Assembly (NCBI RefSeq): GCF_000515215.1
Contig: NZ_KI911557.1
Span: 3,653,741 to 3,717,740, forward strand
DNA: 64,000 nt
DNA from: Methylomonas sp. 11b
GTDB lineage: Bacteria > Pseudomonadota > Gammaproteobacteria > Methylococcales > Methylomonadaceae
Direction of reading: 5' to 3'
How positions within the stretch are numbered: position 1 is the stretch's first letter; every line of letters begins with the position of its first letter. The position numbers and the translations under genes were made by a program. Under the pieces are notes generated by a model. The model did no database searches. It was not told the origin of the DNA and worked only from the letters and a program-made list of their open reading frames with translations. Below are positions 36,153 to 45,453 of the stretch, piece after piece.

Positions 36153-36492
36153 AGTCCCTAGTCGGATGGTTAACGCGACGATTTTAACGCAGCCGCCGCG
36201 AATACGAGAATGTTTGTCGGATTTGCTTGGCGGCGATGTGTTGTCTAGGGTTTAACGGCAAGCCCTTCGACCGATATTCCCAAAAGCCCGAGCCAGCTAG
36301 ACCTCGCGCGTAAGCTTGGGTTCCGGAATTGCTGGTCAGCGAGGAATTCAAGGGCTAGCTTAAACAAGCTTTAGCCGTGTGCCTTGCAGCCGCAAAATCG
36401 TCCTTTCGGCAAGGAATGCTGATAGCTATAGGTATAGCATTCAGGAAAATTAACGGCTGTGGTGCAGACACTTCCCGGTGCTTATTCGCCTA
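36153..36492. other. Intergenic region with several hairpins
   Basis: No gene in ~340 bp. It contains GGCTAGCTT/AAGC-TT-TAGCC (36353-36376), GAATGCT/AGCATTC (36414-36442) and CTTCCCGGTG/CACC-CGGT-GGGAAG (about 36472-36510, overlapping the stop of the next gene). None has a clear T-run; the last may limit transcription beyond the GGDEF-EAL gene. Confidence 0.4.
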
Positions 36493-39400
36493 TCACCCGG
36501 TGGGAAGTAATCTGTCTTCCCGCTCAAATCTGGCGGCGGCCACCGGCCGGCCGGTGTAATAGCCTTGGTAGGATAGACAGCCTTTATTGCGTAAAAAGAT
36601 CATTTGTTCCTGGGTTTCCACGCCTTCTGCAATCACATGTAGACCTAAGTTTTTAGCCATATTGATAATGGTCTCCACAATCACCGCGTCGTTGGGGTCG
36701 CTGGCGATGTCCCGGACGAAACTCTGATCGATCTTCAATTGGCTGATGGGCAGTTTTTTCAGGTAAGACAGCGATGAATAGCCGATACCGAAATCGTCGA
36801 TTGAGGTTTTCACGCCTAGGGTTTGCAAGTCGCGCATTTTTTCCACGGTGTCGTCTATGTCACTGATGACGCAGCCTTCGGTCAGTTCGATGACCAGACG
36901 CTCAGCCGGCAGTTCGGCGTCTATCAAAATGCGTTTAACTTGATCGACGAAATCGGCTTGACGGAATTGCCGGGAACTGACGTTAACCGCCACATGATGA
37001 ATGGCTAGATTCTGTTCGTCCCACACTTTAATTTGCCGGCAGGCCTCGCGCATTACCCATTCGCCTATCGGCAGAATCAACTGGGTATCTTCGGCAATCG
37101 GGATAAACTCCGCCGGCGAGACCATGCCTTTTTCCGGATGTTGCCAGCGGATCAGTGCTTCGGCACTGACTACCTTGCCTTGATGATCGACCTGCGCTTG
37201 ATAGTGCAGTAAAAACTGCTTTTGTTTCAGCGCCTGACGAATCTCTTTTTCCAAAGTCAGACGGCGGTCGGCGGTTTCCTGCATCGATGGCCGATAAAAA
37301 CTGATGCCGTTACGGCCGCTTTCCTTGGCCCGGTACATTGCGGTGTCCGCTTGTTGAATGACCTCTTCCGGCTGCTCGGCTACCTCTGGAAACAAGGTAA
37401 CGCCTATGCTCGTGGAAAAGTGATGTTCGCTGCCCTGTACCGTGAAAGGTTGATTGATGGTGTGCAGAATTTTTTCCGCCAGCATCGCCGCATGACTGGT
37501 CGCTTGCGACAGTTGCGCATAGCGGCCCGGCACCATCACGATAAATTCGTCGCCGCCCAACCGACACGCGGTGTCTTCGTCGCGGATAATCGATTTAAGA
37601 CGTTGGGCCACCTGGATCAGCAATTCGTCGCCGACTTGATGTCCGCGCGAATCGTTAAGGGTTTTGAAATGATCCAAATCCAGAAAAAACAGCGAACCGT
37701 AATAGCTTTGGCGTTTGGCGGCGGCGATTTCCTGTTTCAACCTATCCAGCAGCAAACGCCGGTTCGGCAAGCCGGTCAGCGGGTCGTAAAATGCCAGTTC
37801 ATGGATTTCCCGCTCGGCGGCTTTTTGCTCGCTGATGTCGGAAAAAATCGCTACATAATTAAGCAGGCGGCCCTGCTCGTCCCGGACGCCGGTAACGGTG
37901 AGCCATTCCGGAAATACGTCGCCGTTTTTGCGCCGATTCAAAATTTCGCCCTGCCATTGGTTATCCCTGTCCAAGGCCTGGATCAAGGCTTGAATAAATC
38001 CGGGTGCTTGATGAGCCGACGACAGAAAATCCGGCTGGCGGCCAATCACTTCCTCTGCGCTGTAGCCGGTGATTTTGTTAAAGGCGTTATTGACGCGCAA
38101 GATCGCCCCATCGGCATCGGTGACGATAATGGCCTCGTGCGACTGGAACGTGGTCGCGGCAATGCGGAGCTCGTTTTCCTGCTGTTTGCGGCGTTCGATC
38201 TCGGTATTCAGGGCCTGGTTGCTGCGCAACAAGTCGCGGGTTTTCAAAGCCACCAGATCTTCGATGCGGGCGGTGCGTCCGCTCATCAGCATTAAACCGA
38301 AGCTGGTCAGGCCGCAGAGCAAAAAGCTCCCGGAAAGCAGCCACCAAACCGTCCAGGAATGTTGTTGCGCATAAAACTCCGGCAGTGGTTTATATTCAAG
38401 CGTCCAGCTCCGGTCGGCAACCGCCAGCGATTGCCGTCTGGTTGGCGGAAAGTAATATTTTTTCGATTCAGCGCCTTCCGGAGTGCTGCGATATAACAGC
38501 AGGTCTTGATCATAGATGGCTACGGACAAACTTATGCTTTGCAGGCGTGTGGACAATTCCTGAATTTCGCTGCTTAACTTAAAAACGTTGGCGACCAAGC
38601 CCAGAAAAAACTGCTGGCGTTGGGCGCTGGTGTTAAGTGATTTTCCTTTAAGATAAACCGGCGAATAAATGGCGAAGCAGGGTTGATTATCATCGCAGAC
38701 GATGCCGGCCGTCACCACCGTTTCGCCGGAATTAATCGCTTTGTGGATAGCCGCTAATAGCTGTTGGTTGCTGGCAACATCGAAACCTATGTTGTGCTGA
38801 TTGCCGAAGGAGTAAGCAATGGGTAAATAAATGTTTCGCTTACCGGCCGGTATCAATTGATGATTGCGGTCGAGTTCGCGGATGGTGGTTTCCGTCTGTT
38901 GTTCGAATGCGCCACGGTCTTCGGCATTGACTCTGGGTATCCATTCCAATGCCTCCAACTCGGGATGTTTGGTGAAGATGGTATGGGCAAATAGCCTGAA
39001 CTCGTTGGGATTGACCGATTCCGAGCTGTCGAACAAGGCTTTCAGCAACTGATTATTCAGAATGTCGTCGCCGAAATGTTCCTGGAGGTTGGTATGGGTC
39101 AGATTAATCTGATTTTCGAACAGCCCATTAATGCGTTGATTTTCCAGATTGCGGCTGTAGACAAAGGCGATGACCACCAACAACAGCGAAATCGATAAAG
39201 GATAGGCCACGAATTTTTGCCGCTGCCGCCAGATATGGCGCGGTGTACCGATGAACAACAGCAGCAAGGGCGCGAAGATCACCGTGCCTATCGCATCGCC
39301 TATCCACCAAGTACACCAGTTCAGGCCGAATTCTTCAGCATCGATGGTGTCGAAAATGTACAGAAAACTAGTGCCGACGCTAGCCGATATTAAGCTACTT

Positions 39401-39792
39401 GCAATTGCCAATAAGAAAAACCAGACGACATGCCGATCTTCCATCAACGGATTGTGTTTGCCTATCCAGCGGTTGATCAGGGCCGCACCGAGCAAAGGCT
39501 GGGCGATGGCGCCGACGCTGGCGGCGGAGCCTACCCAAATCGGGGTAAACCAATCCTCTGGGGTGGCCAGGTCCGCAAAAGCGTAAATTTGCGTGCCCAA
39601 GGTGCCGATGATCAGGCCCGGCAATATTCTGGGGCCGTAACCAAGCAACGCGGCCAGAGCGATACCCGCTGACGGCCAGATTGGGCTGGCATGGCTGGGC
39701 TGCATCGCCAGCAAATGCCCTAAATAGCCGCCGATAAAATAGGCAAGGGCCAAGGCGCTGTTGATTAGAAAAAGTCTAAGAGCTGTCGGCAT
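36493..39792 (-). CDS. MASE1-CHASE-PAS-GGDEF-EAL cyclic-di-GMP protein
   Basis: 1099-aa inner-membrane protein. MASE1 membrane sensor (~5-205), periplasmic CHASE domain (~225-430), one more membrane helix (~482-503), PAS (~540-655), GGDEF (~660-830) and EAL (~845-1095). The diguanylate cyclase motif GGDEF is intact at 746-750, with an inhibitory-site R737-x-x-D740 five residues before it. The phosphodiesterase motif EALIRW is intact at 878-883, with DDFGIGYSS downstream. Either or both activities are possible. It stands alone, so target processes cannot be inferred. A related protein lies at 47105-49852. Confidence 0.93.
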   Translation of the reverse strand: MPTALRLFLINSALALAYFIGGYLGHLLAMQPSHASPIWPSAGIALAALLGYGPRILPGLIIGTLGTQIYAFADLATPEDWFTPIWVGSAASVGAIAQPLLGAALINRWIGKHNPLMEDRHVVWFFLLAIASSLISASVGTSFLYIFDTIDAEEFGLNWCTWWIGDAIGTVIFAPLLLLFIGTPRHIWRQRQKFVAYPLSISLLLVVIAFVYSRNLENQRINGLFENQINLTHTNLQEHFGDDILNNQLLKALFDSSESVNPNEFRLFAHTIFTKHPELEALEWIPRVNAEDRGAFEQQTETTIRELDRNHQLIPAGKRNIYLPIAYSFGNQHNIGFDVASNQQLLAAIHKAINSGETVVTAGIVCDDNQPCFAIYSPVYLKGKSLNTSAQRQQFFLGLVANVFKLSSEIQELSTRLQSISLSVAIYDQDLLLYRSTPEGAESKKYYFPPTRRQSLAVADRSWTLEYKPLPEFYAQQHSWTVWWLLSGSFLLCGLTSFGLMLMSGRTARIEDLVALKTRDLLRSNQALNTEIERRKQQENELRIAATTFQSHEAIIVTDADGAILRVNNAFNKITGYSAEEVIGRQPDFLSSAHQAPGFIQALIQALDRDNQWQGEILNRRKNGDVFPEWLTVTGVRDEQGRLLNYVAIFSDISEQKAAEREIHELAFYDPLTGLPNRRLLLDRLKQEIAAAKRQSYYGSLFFLDLDHFKTLNDSRGHQVGDELLIQVAQRLKSIIRDEDTACRLGGDEFIVMVPGRYAQLSQATSHAAMLAEKILHTINQPFTVQGSEHHFSTSIGVTLFPEVAEQPEEVIQQADTAMYRAKESGRNGISFYRPSMQETADRRLTLEKEIRQALKQKQFLLHYQAQVDHQGKVVSAEALIRWQHPEKGMVSPAEFIPIAEDTQLILPIGEWVMREACRQIKVWDEQNLAIHHVAVNVSSRQFRQADFVDQVKRILIDAELPAERLVIELTEGCVISDIDDTVEKMRDLQTLGVKTSIDDFGIGYSSLSYLKKLPISQLKIDQSFVRDIASDPNDAVIVETIINMAKNLGLHVIAEGVETQEQMIFLRNKGCLSYQGYYTGRPVAAARFEREDRLLPTG

Positions 39793-39843
39793 GATTAAAC
39801 AGGCGGACTCTGGTTTTCGCCGACGCTGGGCGAAGCAGCGGCT

Positions 39844-40323
39844 TTAATGATTTGCGGGTAACAGAATGCCATTCTCGACATCGATGGTAAATGCTTTGCC
39901 AAAACCGGCGACATATTGGCCACGCAAAGGGGTTAGCGCCAGTAAATGAAAATCCGCGAGTGAGCGCAAAACGGTAACTGTTTCGCCGAACCGGTCTTGC
40001 AGCATATCTAACAACTGGGCATATGCCGCCTGGAGTTTGTCAATTTCACCAACAGCACATTCGAACACCAGGCGACGTCTGGCAAACGGATTGACCGCTT
40101 CGGCCTCGGGTTCGATAAACATGATGGATGCCTGGCTTTGGCGCAACATATTGCCGGTATGCCGGGCCAATTGGCTGACATAGATGTAATAAGTATTTTG
40201 GTATTCCAAAAACGGCGCATAACTGACTTCGGCTGTCCCTAGCTCGGAACTGCTGGCGATTATCAGGCTTTGGCTGTTGGCAATTAAAGTCCGGTAATCG
40301 GCGGCTAGCGGTTCGGCGCTCAT
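39844..40323 (-). CDS. HugZ/pyridoxamine-oxidase-like heme utilisation protein
   Basis: 159-aa single split-barrel domain of the pyridoxamine 5'-phosphate oxidase superfamily. The sequence (SELGTAEVSYAPFLEYQNTYYIYVSQLARHTGNM and GFGKAFTID at the end) matches the HugZ/HutZ group, whose members bind or degrade heme. ATG 40323 overlaps the tag stop (ATGA). Heme activity is inferred from family only; no heme-transport gene is near. Confidence 0.8.
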   Translation of the reverse strand: MSAEPLAADYRTLIANSQSLIIASSSELGTAEVSYAPFLEYQNTYYIYVSQLARHTGNMLRQSQASIMFIEPEAEAVNPFARRRLVFECAVGEIDKLQAAYAQLLDMLQDRFGETVTVLRSLADFHLLALTPLRGQYVAGFGKAFTIDVENGILLPANH

Positions 40324-40898
40324 GGTGTTGTGGTAGCTGTCAGTTGCGAGTGGCGGAAACAATCGACGGTGTGATCGTTGACCATGCCCACCGCCTGCAT
40401 ATAAGCATAGCAGATGGTTTTGCCGACAAACTTAAAGCCGCGCTTTTGCAGATTCTTGCTCATCCGTTCCGATTCCGGCGTGTAAGCCGGTAACTGGCTA
40501 TGTTGCAGCCAACGGTTCTGCCGCGGCTCACCGCCAACGAAGCTCCATATGTATGAGTCAAAACTGCCGAACTCCTGCTGTACCCGTAAAAAAGCCTGGG
40601 CATTGTTTACCGCGGATTCAATTTTCAGGCGATTTTTGACGATGCCAGGGTTTTGCAATAACGACGCCAGTTTTTTGTGGTCATAAGCGGCGACCTTAAC
40701 CGGATCAAAATGATCGAAAGCGGCGCGGTAAGCCTCGCGCTTGTCGAGTATGGTCCGCCAACTGAGCCCGGCTTGTGCGCCTTCCAATATTAGAAACTCG
40801 AACAACATCCGCTCGTCGTGTAGCGGCACGCCCCATTCGTGATCGTGATAATGCTCTTCGTTAGCGCTGCCCAGCGCCCACACGCATTTGCTGGGCAT
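40320..40898 (-). CDS. tag: DNA-3-methyladenine glycosylase I
   Basis: 192-aa base-excision enzyme removing 3-methyladenine. The zinc ligands of the Tag family are present: C5 and H18 near the N-terminus (CVWALG; HYHDHEWG) and the C-terminal NDHTVDC pair. GAQAGLSWRTIL and KRGFKFVGKTICYAYMQA are typical. The ATG overlaps the stop of the upstream HNH gene by one base (TGATG), which fixes the start; longer readings would lie inside that gene. Confidence 0.94.
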   Translation of the reverse strand: MPSKCVWALGSANEEHYHDHEWGVPLHDERMLFEFLILEGAQAGLSWRTILDKREAYRAAFDHFDPVKVAAYDHKKLASLLQNPGIVKNRLKIESAVNNAQAFLRVQQEFGSFDSYIWSFVGGEPRQNRWLQHSQLPAYTPESERMSKNLQKRGFKFVGKTICYAYMQAVGMVNDHTVDCFRHSQLTATTTP

Positions 40899-41257
40899 CA
40901 GTCTTTCTTCATCAGGTTTTTCAAATCGGCGAATGGGTTGAAGGTCGCTACCGGTGCCTTGCCGTCCGATGTGGCTTTGCCGCCGTAACGCACGTGCTCT
41001 TCGTAGCGTTGATGCTCGTTGTCGTGGCAGTAAAGGCACAACAACTCCCAGTTGCTGCCGTCGGGCGGATTGTGGTCGTGATCGTGGTTGACGTGATGTA
41101 CGGTCAGTTCGCGCAGGTTTTTATGATCGAACTCTCTGGAGCAGCGTCCGCAAATCCAGGGATAAAGTTTTAACGCTTGCTCGCGGTAGCCTTTTTCCCG
41201 CTCTTCCTTGTAGCGTCGGGCTTCGGCGACGATGTGATAGGCTTTGTTATCCGACAT
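40898..41257 (-). CDS. YajD-like HNH nuclease
   Basis: 119-aa HNH-fold protein. The core is CGRCSREF, then LTVHHVNHDHDHNPPDGSNWELLCLYCHDNEH, giving the two CxxC zinc pairs and the HH...N...H catalytic arrangement (residues ~38-85). It resembles E. coli YajD. It is the first gene of a three-gene operon with tag and the HugZ-like gene, each pair overlapping by 1-4 nt. A DNA repair role is suggested by that context only. Confidence 0.88.
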   Translation of the reverse strand: MSDNKAYHIVAEARRYKEEREKGYREQALKLYPWICGRCSREFDHKNLRELTVHHVNHDHDHNPPDGSNWELLCLYCHDNEHQRYEEHVRYGGKATSDGKAPVATFNPFADLKNLMKKD

Positions 41258-41272
41258 AAGGTCCTCCGTATA

Positions 41273-42286
41273 TTAGCCGCCGGTGGCGTTCATGTGCCGC
41301 AAAATCACCGGCTGTTCGTGAATATTGAATTCGTGTTTTTCGGGTTTGATTTGCATGGCTTCGACGATGGCTTGTTTCAACATAGCTTTGTCGCCAGGAT
41401 GATCTCTGACCACCTGTTTCAGATCAACCGAATGTTCGTTGCCTAAGCAAAGCAATAAGCGGCCTTCGGCGGTCAGGCGCACCCGGTTGCAACTACTACA
41501 GAAGTTGGCGCTGTGCGGCGAGATAAAACCGACTTTGCTGTTACTGCCTGCCACCCGGTAATAAGCCGAAGGTCCGCCGGTCGAGTCGGTCACGGCTTCC
41601 AGCGTAAAGCACTGTTGCAAATCCTGCCTAATCAACTCGCTGGGATAAAAAGCGTCGCCGCGATGATGGTTGTCCACCGCGCCTAGCGGCATTTCTTCGA
41701 TAAAGCTGATATCGATGCCACGCTCGACAGCAAATTGCACCAGATCGCAGACTTCTTGATGATTGCGGTTTTTCAGAATGACCGCGTTGAGTTTGATGCG
41801 CTGAAAGCCGGCTTCCCTGGCTTTGGCTATGCCTTTCAGCACTTGTGCTAAATCGCCGGTACGCGTCAGCTCCTTAAATTTGGCCGGGTCCAAGGTATCC
41901 AGGCTAATGTTGACGCGTTTGACGCCGGCTGCTTGTAAGTCGTCGGCCATTTCGGCCAGATGTGAGCCGTTGCTGGTCAATACCAGTTCGTTCAGGCCAG
42001 GCACCCGTCCCAGGTCTTGCAGCAAGCCTAATGCGCCTTTGCGCACCAGCGGTTCGCCGCCGGTAATCCTGATTTTGCCCACGCCCAGCTCGACGAAGGT
42101 TTCACAGATAAAACGGATTTCTTCCAGGCTGAGAATCTGGCTACGCGGCAGAAATGTCATATCTTCAGCCATGCAGTACACGCAGCGAAAATCGCAGCGG
42201 TCGGTAATCGATACCCGCAGGTAGTTGACCACTCTGCCGAAGCGGTCTATCAGTTGCAACGGTTTGCTAGGCGCCATTACATTCAA
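41273..42286 (-). CDS. moaA: GTP 3',8-cyclase
   Basis: 337-aa radical SAM enzyme that starts molybdenum cofactor synthesis. The N-terminal cluster motif is C31-x3-C35-x2-C38 (CDFRCVYC); the C-terminal second cluster has CSSCNRVRLTAEGRLLLC; and the protein ends ATGG with the essential GG tail. ATG 42286 and 42277 are both possible starts. It is 15 nt upstream of the HNH gene; moaC and moaE are not adjacent. Confidence 0.96.
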   Translation of the reverse strand: MNVMAPSKPLQLIDRFGRVVNYLRVSITDRCDFRCVYCMAEDMTFLPRSQILSLEEIRFICETFVELGVGKIRITGGEPLVRKGALGLLQDLGRVPGLNELVLTSNGSHLAEMADDLQAAGVKRVNISLDTLDPAKFKELTRTGDLAQVLKGIAKAREAGFQRIKLNAVILKNRNHQEVCDLVQFAVERGIDISFIEEMPLGAVDNHHRGDAFYPSELIRQDLQQCFTLEAVTDSTGGPSAYYRVAGSNSKVGFISPHSANFCSSCNRVRLTAEGRLLLCLGNEHSVDLKQVVRDHPGDKAMLKQAIVEAMQIKPEKHEFNIHEQPVILRHMNATGG

Positions 42287-42394
42287 ACAGAAAAATAAAA
42301 GAAGAAAATAGTAACACAGCGCCGCGCTGTGTTATTGCCGTTTGCTAAAAGAGTAGGATTGAACTGACAAGTTCCTGTGACGGTTTTTACGTGA

Positions 42395-42841
42395 CTATTC
42401 GTTGCCCAAGCGCCGCAGCAAAGCCAACACCGCCGTTTCTATCTGCGGCAAGGCCTCGCTCGGGTGGGCGTCTTCTATGTCGTCCACCTGCCAGTATTCC
42501 ACGCGCTCCACCCAAGCCGGGAAGCGGCTATGCAGCAAGGGTTGATGCTCGGTTTGCTTCAAGGCAATGATGTGGCGGGCGGCGGCTAAATCCTGCTCGG
42601 TCAGTGCAATTGGCGCGCGGATGGGCTCGATGGGAATCTCCCGCAAGGCCAAGCCATGCCGGGTGTGCGGTGAAATCGGCCCGGCATCGTCTTTCAGTAA
42701 CTCGATAGCCAGCCCACGCGAAAACGCCCGCCACGGCAATGAGTAATCCGGTGCATGATGATTGAACAAATACTCGGCAAACCGGCTGCGGTAGTAGTTG
42801 CCGGTGCAGAGGAATAGGATTTGGGAGTGGGTGGTGCTCAT
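42395..42841 (-). CDS. Low-molecular-weight protein tyrosine phosphatase-like protein
   Basis: 148-aa protein with the catalytic loop C12-x5-R18 (FLCTGNYYRSRFAEY) at the N-terminus, as in LMW phosphatases and ArsC-type arsenate reductases. A DDIEDAHPSEALP segment near residue 118 may supply the general-acid aspartate. There is no second or third cysteine positioned as in thioredoxin-linked ArsC, so phosphatase activity is more likely. Adjacent genes give no substrate clue. Confidence 0.82.
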   Translation of the reverse strand: MSTTHSQILFLCTGNYYRSRFAEYLFNHHAPDYSLPWRAFSRGLAIELLKDDAGPISPHTRHGLALREIPIEPIRAPIALTEQDLAAARHIIALKQTEHQPLLHSRFPAWVERVEYWQVDDIEDAHPSEALPQIETAVLALLRRLGNE

Positions 42842-42929
42842 AAAACTCCTTTTGGTTAGGCGGCTTAAAGCGATTACTTACATTTGTGCAGAGGGTAAAA
42901 AAAATTTTGTTTAAGCTATCATGGTGGTG

Positions 42930-42945
42930 ATACCGTATATGGTAT
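42930..42945. promoter_or_regulatory. Inverted repeat at the start of the PIN/RHH operon
   Basis: ATACC-GTATAT-GGTAT (42930-42945) overlaps the toxin start codon. Ribbon-helix-helix antitoxins bind short inverted repeats in their own promoters, so this is a candidate operator. The arms are only 5 bp, and coincidence is possible. Confidence 0.3.
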
Positions 42946-43357
42946 GCAAGAAATTATAATGGATACCAATGTTCTGTTTGCCGGTTTGTATTCCGCCAAT
43001 GGCGCATCCTTTAAATTGCTGGAGCTTTTAGCAGGCGGGCAGCTACAAACAGCCATATCGACGCCGCTTTTGTTCGAGTATGAGGATGTTCTGAAACGCA
43101 ACCGTTCCATGCTGCAACTGACCGATGCCGAAATAGATATAGTGTTGGATAACCTGTGCGGATTCAGTCGCCATCAAAAGGTGTATTTTTTATGGCGACC
43201 TTATTTGCCGGACCCGAAAGATGATTTGGTCTTGGAGTTGGCCGTTGCCGCCCGAGTAAACACCATTGTTACCCATAATTTAAAAGATTTTACTCGTATC
43301 GAAAAATTCGGCGTTGAAGCTATCACGCCAAAAACCTTGCTGGAGCGTTTACCATGA
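42944..43357 (+). CDS. PIN-domain toxin
   Basis: 137-aa PIN ribonuclease of the PIN-3 'putative toxin-antitoxin component' group. The acidic active-site residues are visible: D7 (IIMDTNVLF), E45/E47, D90-D94 (LPDPKDD) and D115 (HNLKDF). It should cut RNA when free of its antitoxin. It is followed by a ribbon-helix-helix gene in a 4-nt overlap; toxin-first order is typical for this PIN group. Confidence 0.88.
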   Translation: MQEIIMDTNVLFAGLYSANGASFKLLELLAGGQLQTAISTPLLFEYEDVLKRNRSMLQLTDAEIDIVLDNLCGFSRHQKVYFLWRPYLPDPKDDLVLELAVAARVNTIVTHNLKDFTRIEKFGVEAITPKTLLERLP

Positions 43358-43590
43358 GTGCATTAAGTTTGAGATTGCCGGACTCCATACACCGCCATAT
43401 CAAAGAGCTGGCGAGCAAGGAAGGTGTATCGATCAATCAATTTATTGCCAGTGCGGTTGCCGAAAAAGTGTCGGCCATCGCCACCGAAGACTACTTGCAG
43501 GCCCGTGCGGAACGTGCCGACAAAGCCGCTTTTCAGACCATTTTGGCTAAGGTGCCCAAGCGTGAGCCCTTAGTTGGGGATGAGTTTTAG
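43354..43590 (+). CDS. Ribbon-helix-helix antitoxin
   Basis: 78-aa protein with an N-terminal ribbon-helix-helix (LSLRLPDSIHRHIKELASKEGVSINQ..., residues ~3-40) of the HicB/Arc type. A C-terminal tail (RAERADKAAFQTILAKVPKREP) probably binds the PIN toxin. It starts in an ATGA overlap with the toxin gene. Confidence 0.88.
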   Translation: MSALSLRLPDSIHRHIKELASKEGVSINQFIASAVAEKVSAIATEDYLQARAERADKAAFQTILAKVPKREPLVGDEF

Positions 43591-43839
43591 TGTTGGCGGG
43601 CAGCATAGGTCGATATAACTGTTTCGGTAGAAACTACTCCGAACTCGGGCTGCTTGATTAGCTCGATGACTTATATCGGCAGGACTAATTTAGAAACTCT
43701 TCCAGCATTTTGATCCGCTTTTCCGTCAAATAGGTTTTCCAACTGGCGGCGCTGACGGCTGGGTTTTATATTTAGCTTAAGTTGACGCCATTTGTATAGC
43801 GCTAATTTAATCCAACAATTCCGAGATTCTTTGCCCTCT

Positions 43840-44259
43840 ATGAAGCCTTTTCTAAATACGACCGTCAAGGCTGTTTTCGACGAGTATCCGCCGGAAATTC
43901 GCCGAAAAATGCTGGTGCTTCGCGAAGCGATCTTTGCTGTGGCGGCTAGCGAGGGTGTCGGACAACTTGAGGAAACTTTAAAGTGGGGCGAGCCTGCTTA
44001 TATTACCGCCGAAACCGGATGTGGCAGTACGATCAGAATGGCGTGGAAAAAAGACAAGCGGACCCAATATGCAATGTATTTCATCTGCACCACGAATTTG
44101 GTTGAGACGTTTCGGACGCTGTTTCCATACCAGTTCAAATATGAAGGTAATCGGGCGATTGTTTTTCAAGAAACGGAAGATGTCGATATGGATAGTCTCT
44201 CTATTTGTATCTCCGCAGCCTTGACCTATCATTGGAATAAGGGAAGAAAGCAACCTTAG
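43840..44259 (+). CDS. DUF1801-family protein
   Basis: 139-aa protein of the DUF1801/YdhG-like group (VKAVFDEYPPEIRRKMLVLREAI and ETLKWGEPAYIT). The fold is small alpha/beta; no biochemical role is established. ATG 43840 matches the usual family start; 16 further residues upstream in frame are possible. No good ribosome site is visible for either. The 249 bp before it shows no feature. Confidence 0.75.
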   Translation: MKPFLNTTVKAVFDEYPPEIRRKMLVLREAIFAVAASEGVGQLEETLKWGEPAYITAETGCGSTIRMAWKKDKRTQYAMYFICTTNLVETFRTLFPYQFKYEGNRAIVFQETEDVDMDSLSICISAALTYHWNKGRKQP

Positions 44260-44273
44260 GTGCGTAGTCGGCT

Positions 44274-45296
44274 TTAGGCTTCTCTGCCAAGGGTATTTTG
44301 CCCGGTGGTTGCGGATGGCAGGTGTCGTCGCAAAAACTCGCCAATCCGCTCTTCCACCCAATACTCCGGCCTAAGCAACGATCCACCCACAAACCCCACA
44401 TGCCCGCCACCGGCGCAAATTTCCAATTGCACTTGATCGGACAGTTCGGCATTGGCCGGCAATACCCGCTCGGTCATGAACGGATCGTCCTTGGCTTGTA
44501 AGACCAAGGTGGGGACGCGGATGTGCTTTAAAAATTGCCGGGAACTGCTGCGCCGGTAGTAGTCGTGGGCGTCTTTAAAGCCGTGCAGGCCGGCGACGAC
44601 TTTATCGTCGTATTGCCAGAAGGATTTGATGCCCGAGAGATCGCCTAGTTTTAGAATTCTGTCCGCTTGTTCGAGTTGACCGATGTGCTGTAAATGCCGG
44701 AGTTTTATGCGCATATACTGTTTCAGCTCGCGCAGCAGATAGTCGCGATAGAGTTTCGAGAAGCCACGATCCAGTTTGTCGGCGCATTCGTTCAATAGCA
44801 GCGGCACCGATACGGCTATCGCCGCCGATAACTCAAGCTTATCGCCTTGTTCGCCCAGCCATTTTAGCAACACGTTACCGCCCAGGGAAAAACCTATCGC
44901 CGCCATCGCCCGCTCCGGAAAACGCCGACGCAAGGTTTTATACAAAAAGTCGATGTCCTCGGTTTCGCCGGAGTGATAACAGCGCGCCATGCGGTTCATC
45001 TCGCCGCTGCAACCGCGAAAATTCAGCGCCACGCTGGCAAAGTCGGCAGCGAGTAAACTGTGTTGCAAACCTTGGATGTAACCGGAGCGGCTGCTACCGG
45101 CCAAACCATGTAACAGAATTACCAGCGGCCGGTCGTCATTGTCGATCCAGTCGATGTCCAGAAAGTCGCCGTCCGGCGTGTCCAGTCTCTCGCGGCGGAC
45201 GCCATCTGGCGGCGTTATGCATCGCAAAAAGGCCGGATAGATAGTCTGCAAATGCGGACTGTTCAGCCACCAGGCCGGGCGGAAGGCGTTGTGCAT
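44274..45296 (-). CDS. YheT-type alpha/beta hydrolase
   Basis: 340-aa hydrolase of the YheT/ABHD1-3 family. Oxyanion motif LLHGLAGSS (61-69), NFRGCSGE (92-99), nucleophile S137 in GFSLGG, and the Asp/His partners expected in LVLQAKDDPFM and AGGGHVGFVGG. Family members act on esters or lipids; the bacterial substrate is unknown. It is convergent with the DUF1801 gene. Confidence 0.9.
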   Translation of the reverse strand: MHNAFRPAWWLNSPHLQTIYPAFLRCITPPDGVRRERLDTPDGDFLDIDWIDNDDRPLVILLHGLAGSSRSGYIQGLQHSLLAADFASVALNFRGCSGEMNRMARCYHSGETEDIDFLYKTLRRRFPERAMAAIGFSLGGNVLLKWLGEQGDKLELSAAIAVSVPLLLNECADKLDRGFSKLYRDYLLRELKQYMRIKLRHLQHIGQLEQADRILKLGDLSGIKSFWQYDDKVVAGLHGFKDAHDYYRRSSSRQFLKHIRVPTLVLQAKDDPFMTERVLPANAELSDQVQLEICAGGGHVGFVGGSLLRPEYWVEERIGEFLRRHLPSATTGQNTLGREA

Positions 45297-45453
45297 GGTT
45301 GTGGACCTGCTTTATAGTAGTTGTTAGGCGATAGTTCGAGAGGAATATACCTTTTGTGTCGCTAAACGCTAGCGCGAGTCTTTGCGGCGGATGTTTCGCT
45401 GTTGCCTGTCTGAGGTTTTCCGGATTATTTCCAACCATGTTTCACTGTTCTTG

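Noticed and set aside
37222..38295. Long plus-strand open frame (357 codons) opposite the MASE1-GGDEF-EAL gene
   Set aside because: It is antisense to a protein with clear domains and shows no family motif; long antisense frames are expected in GC-rich genes.
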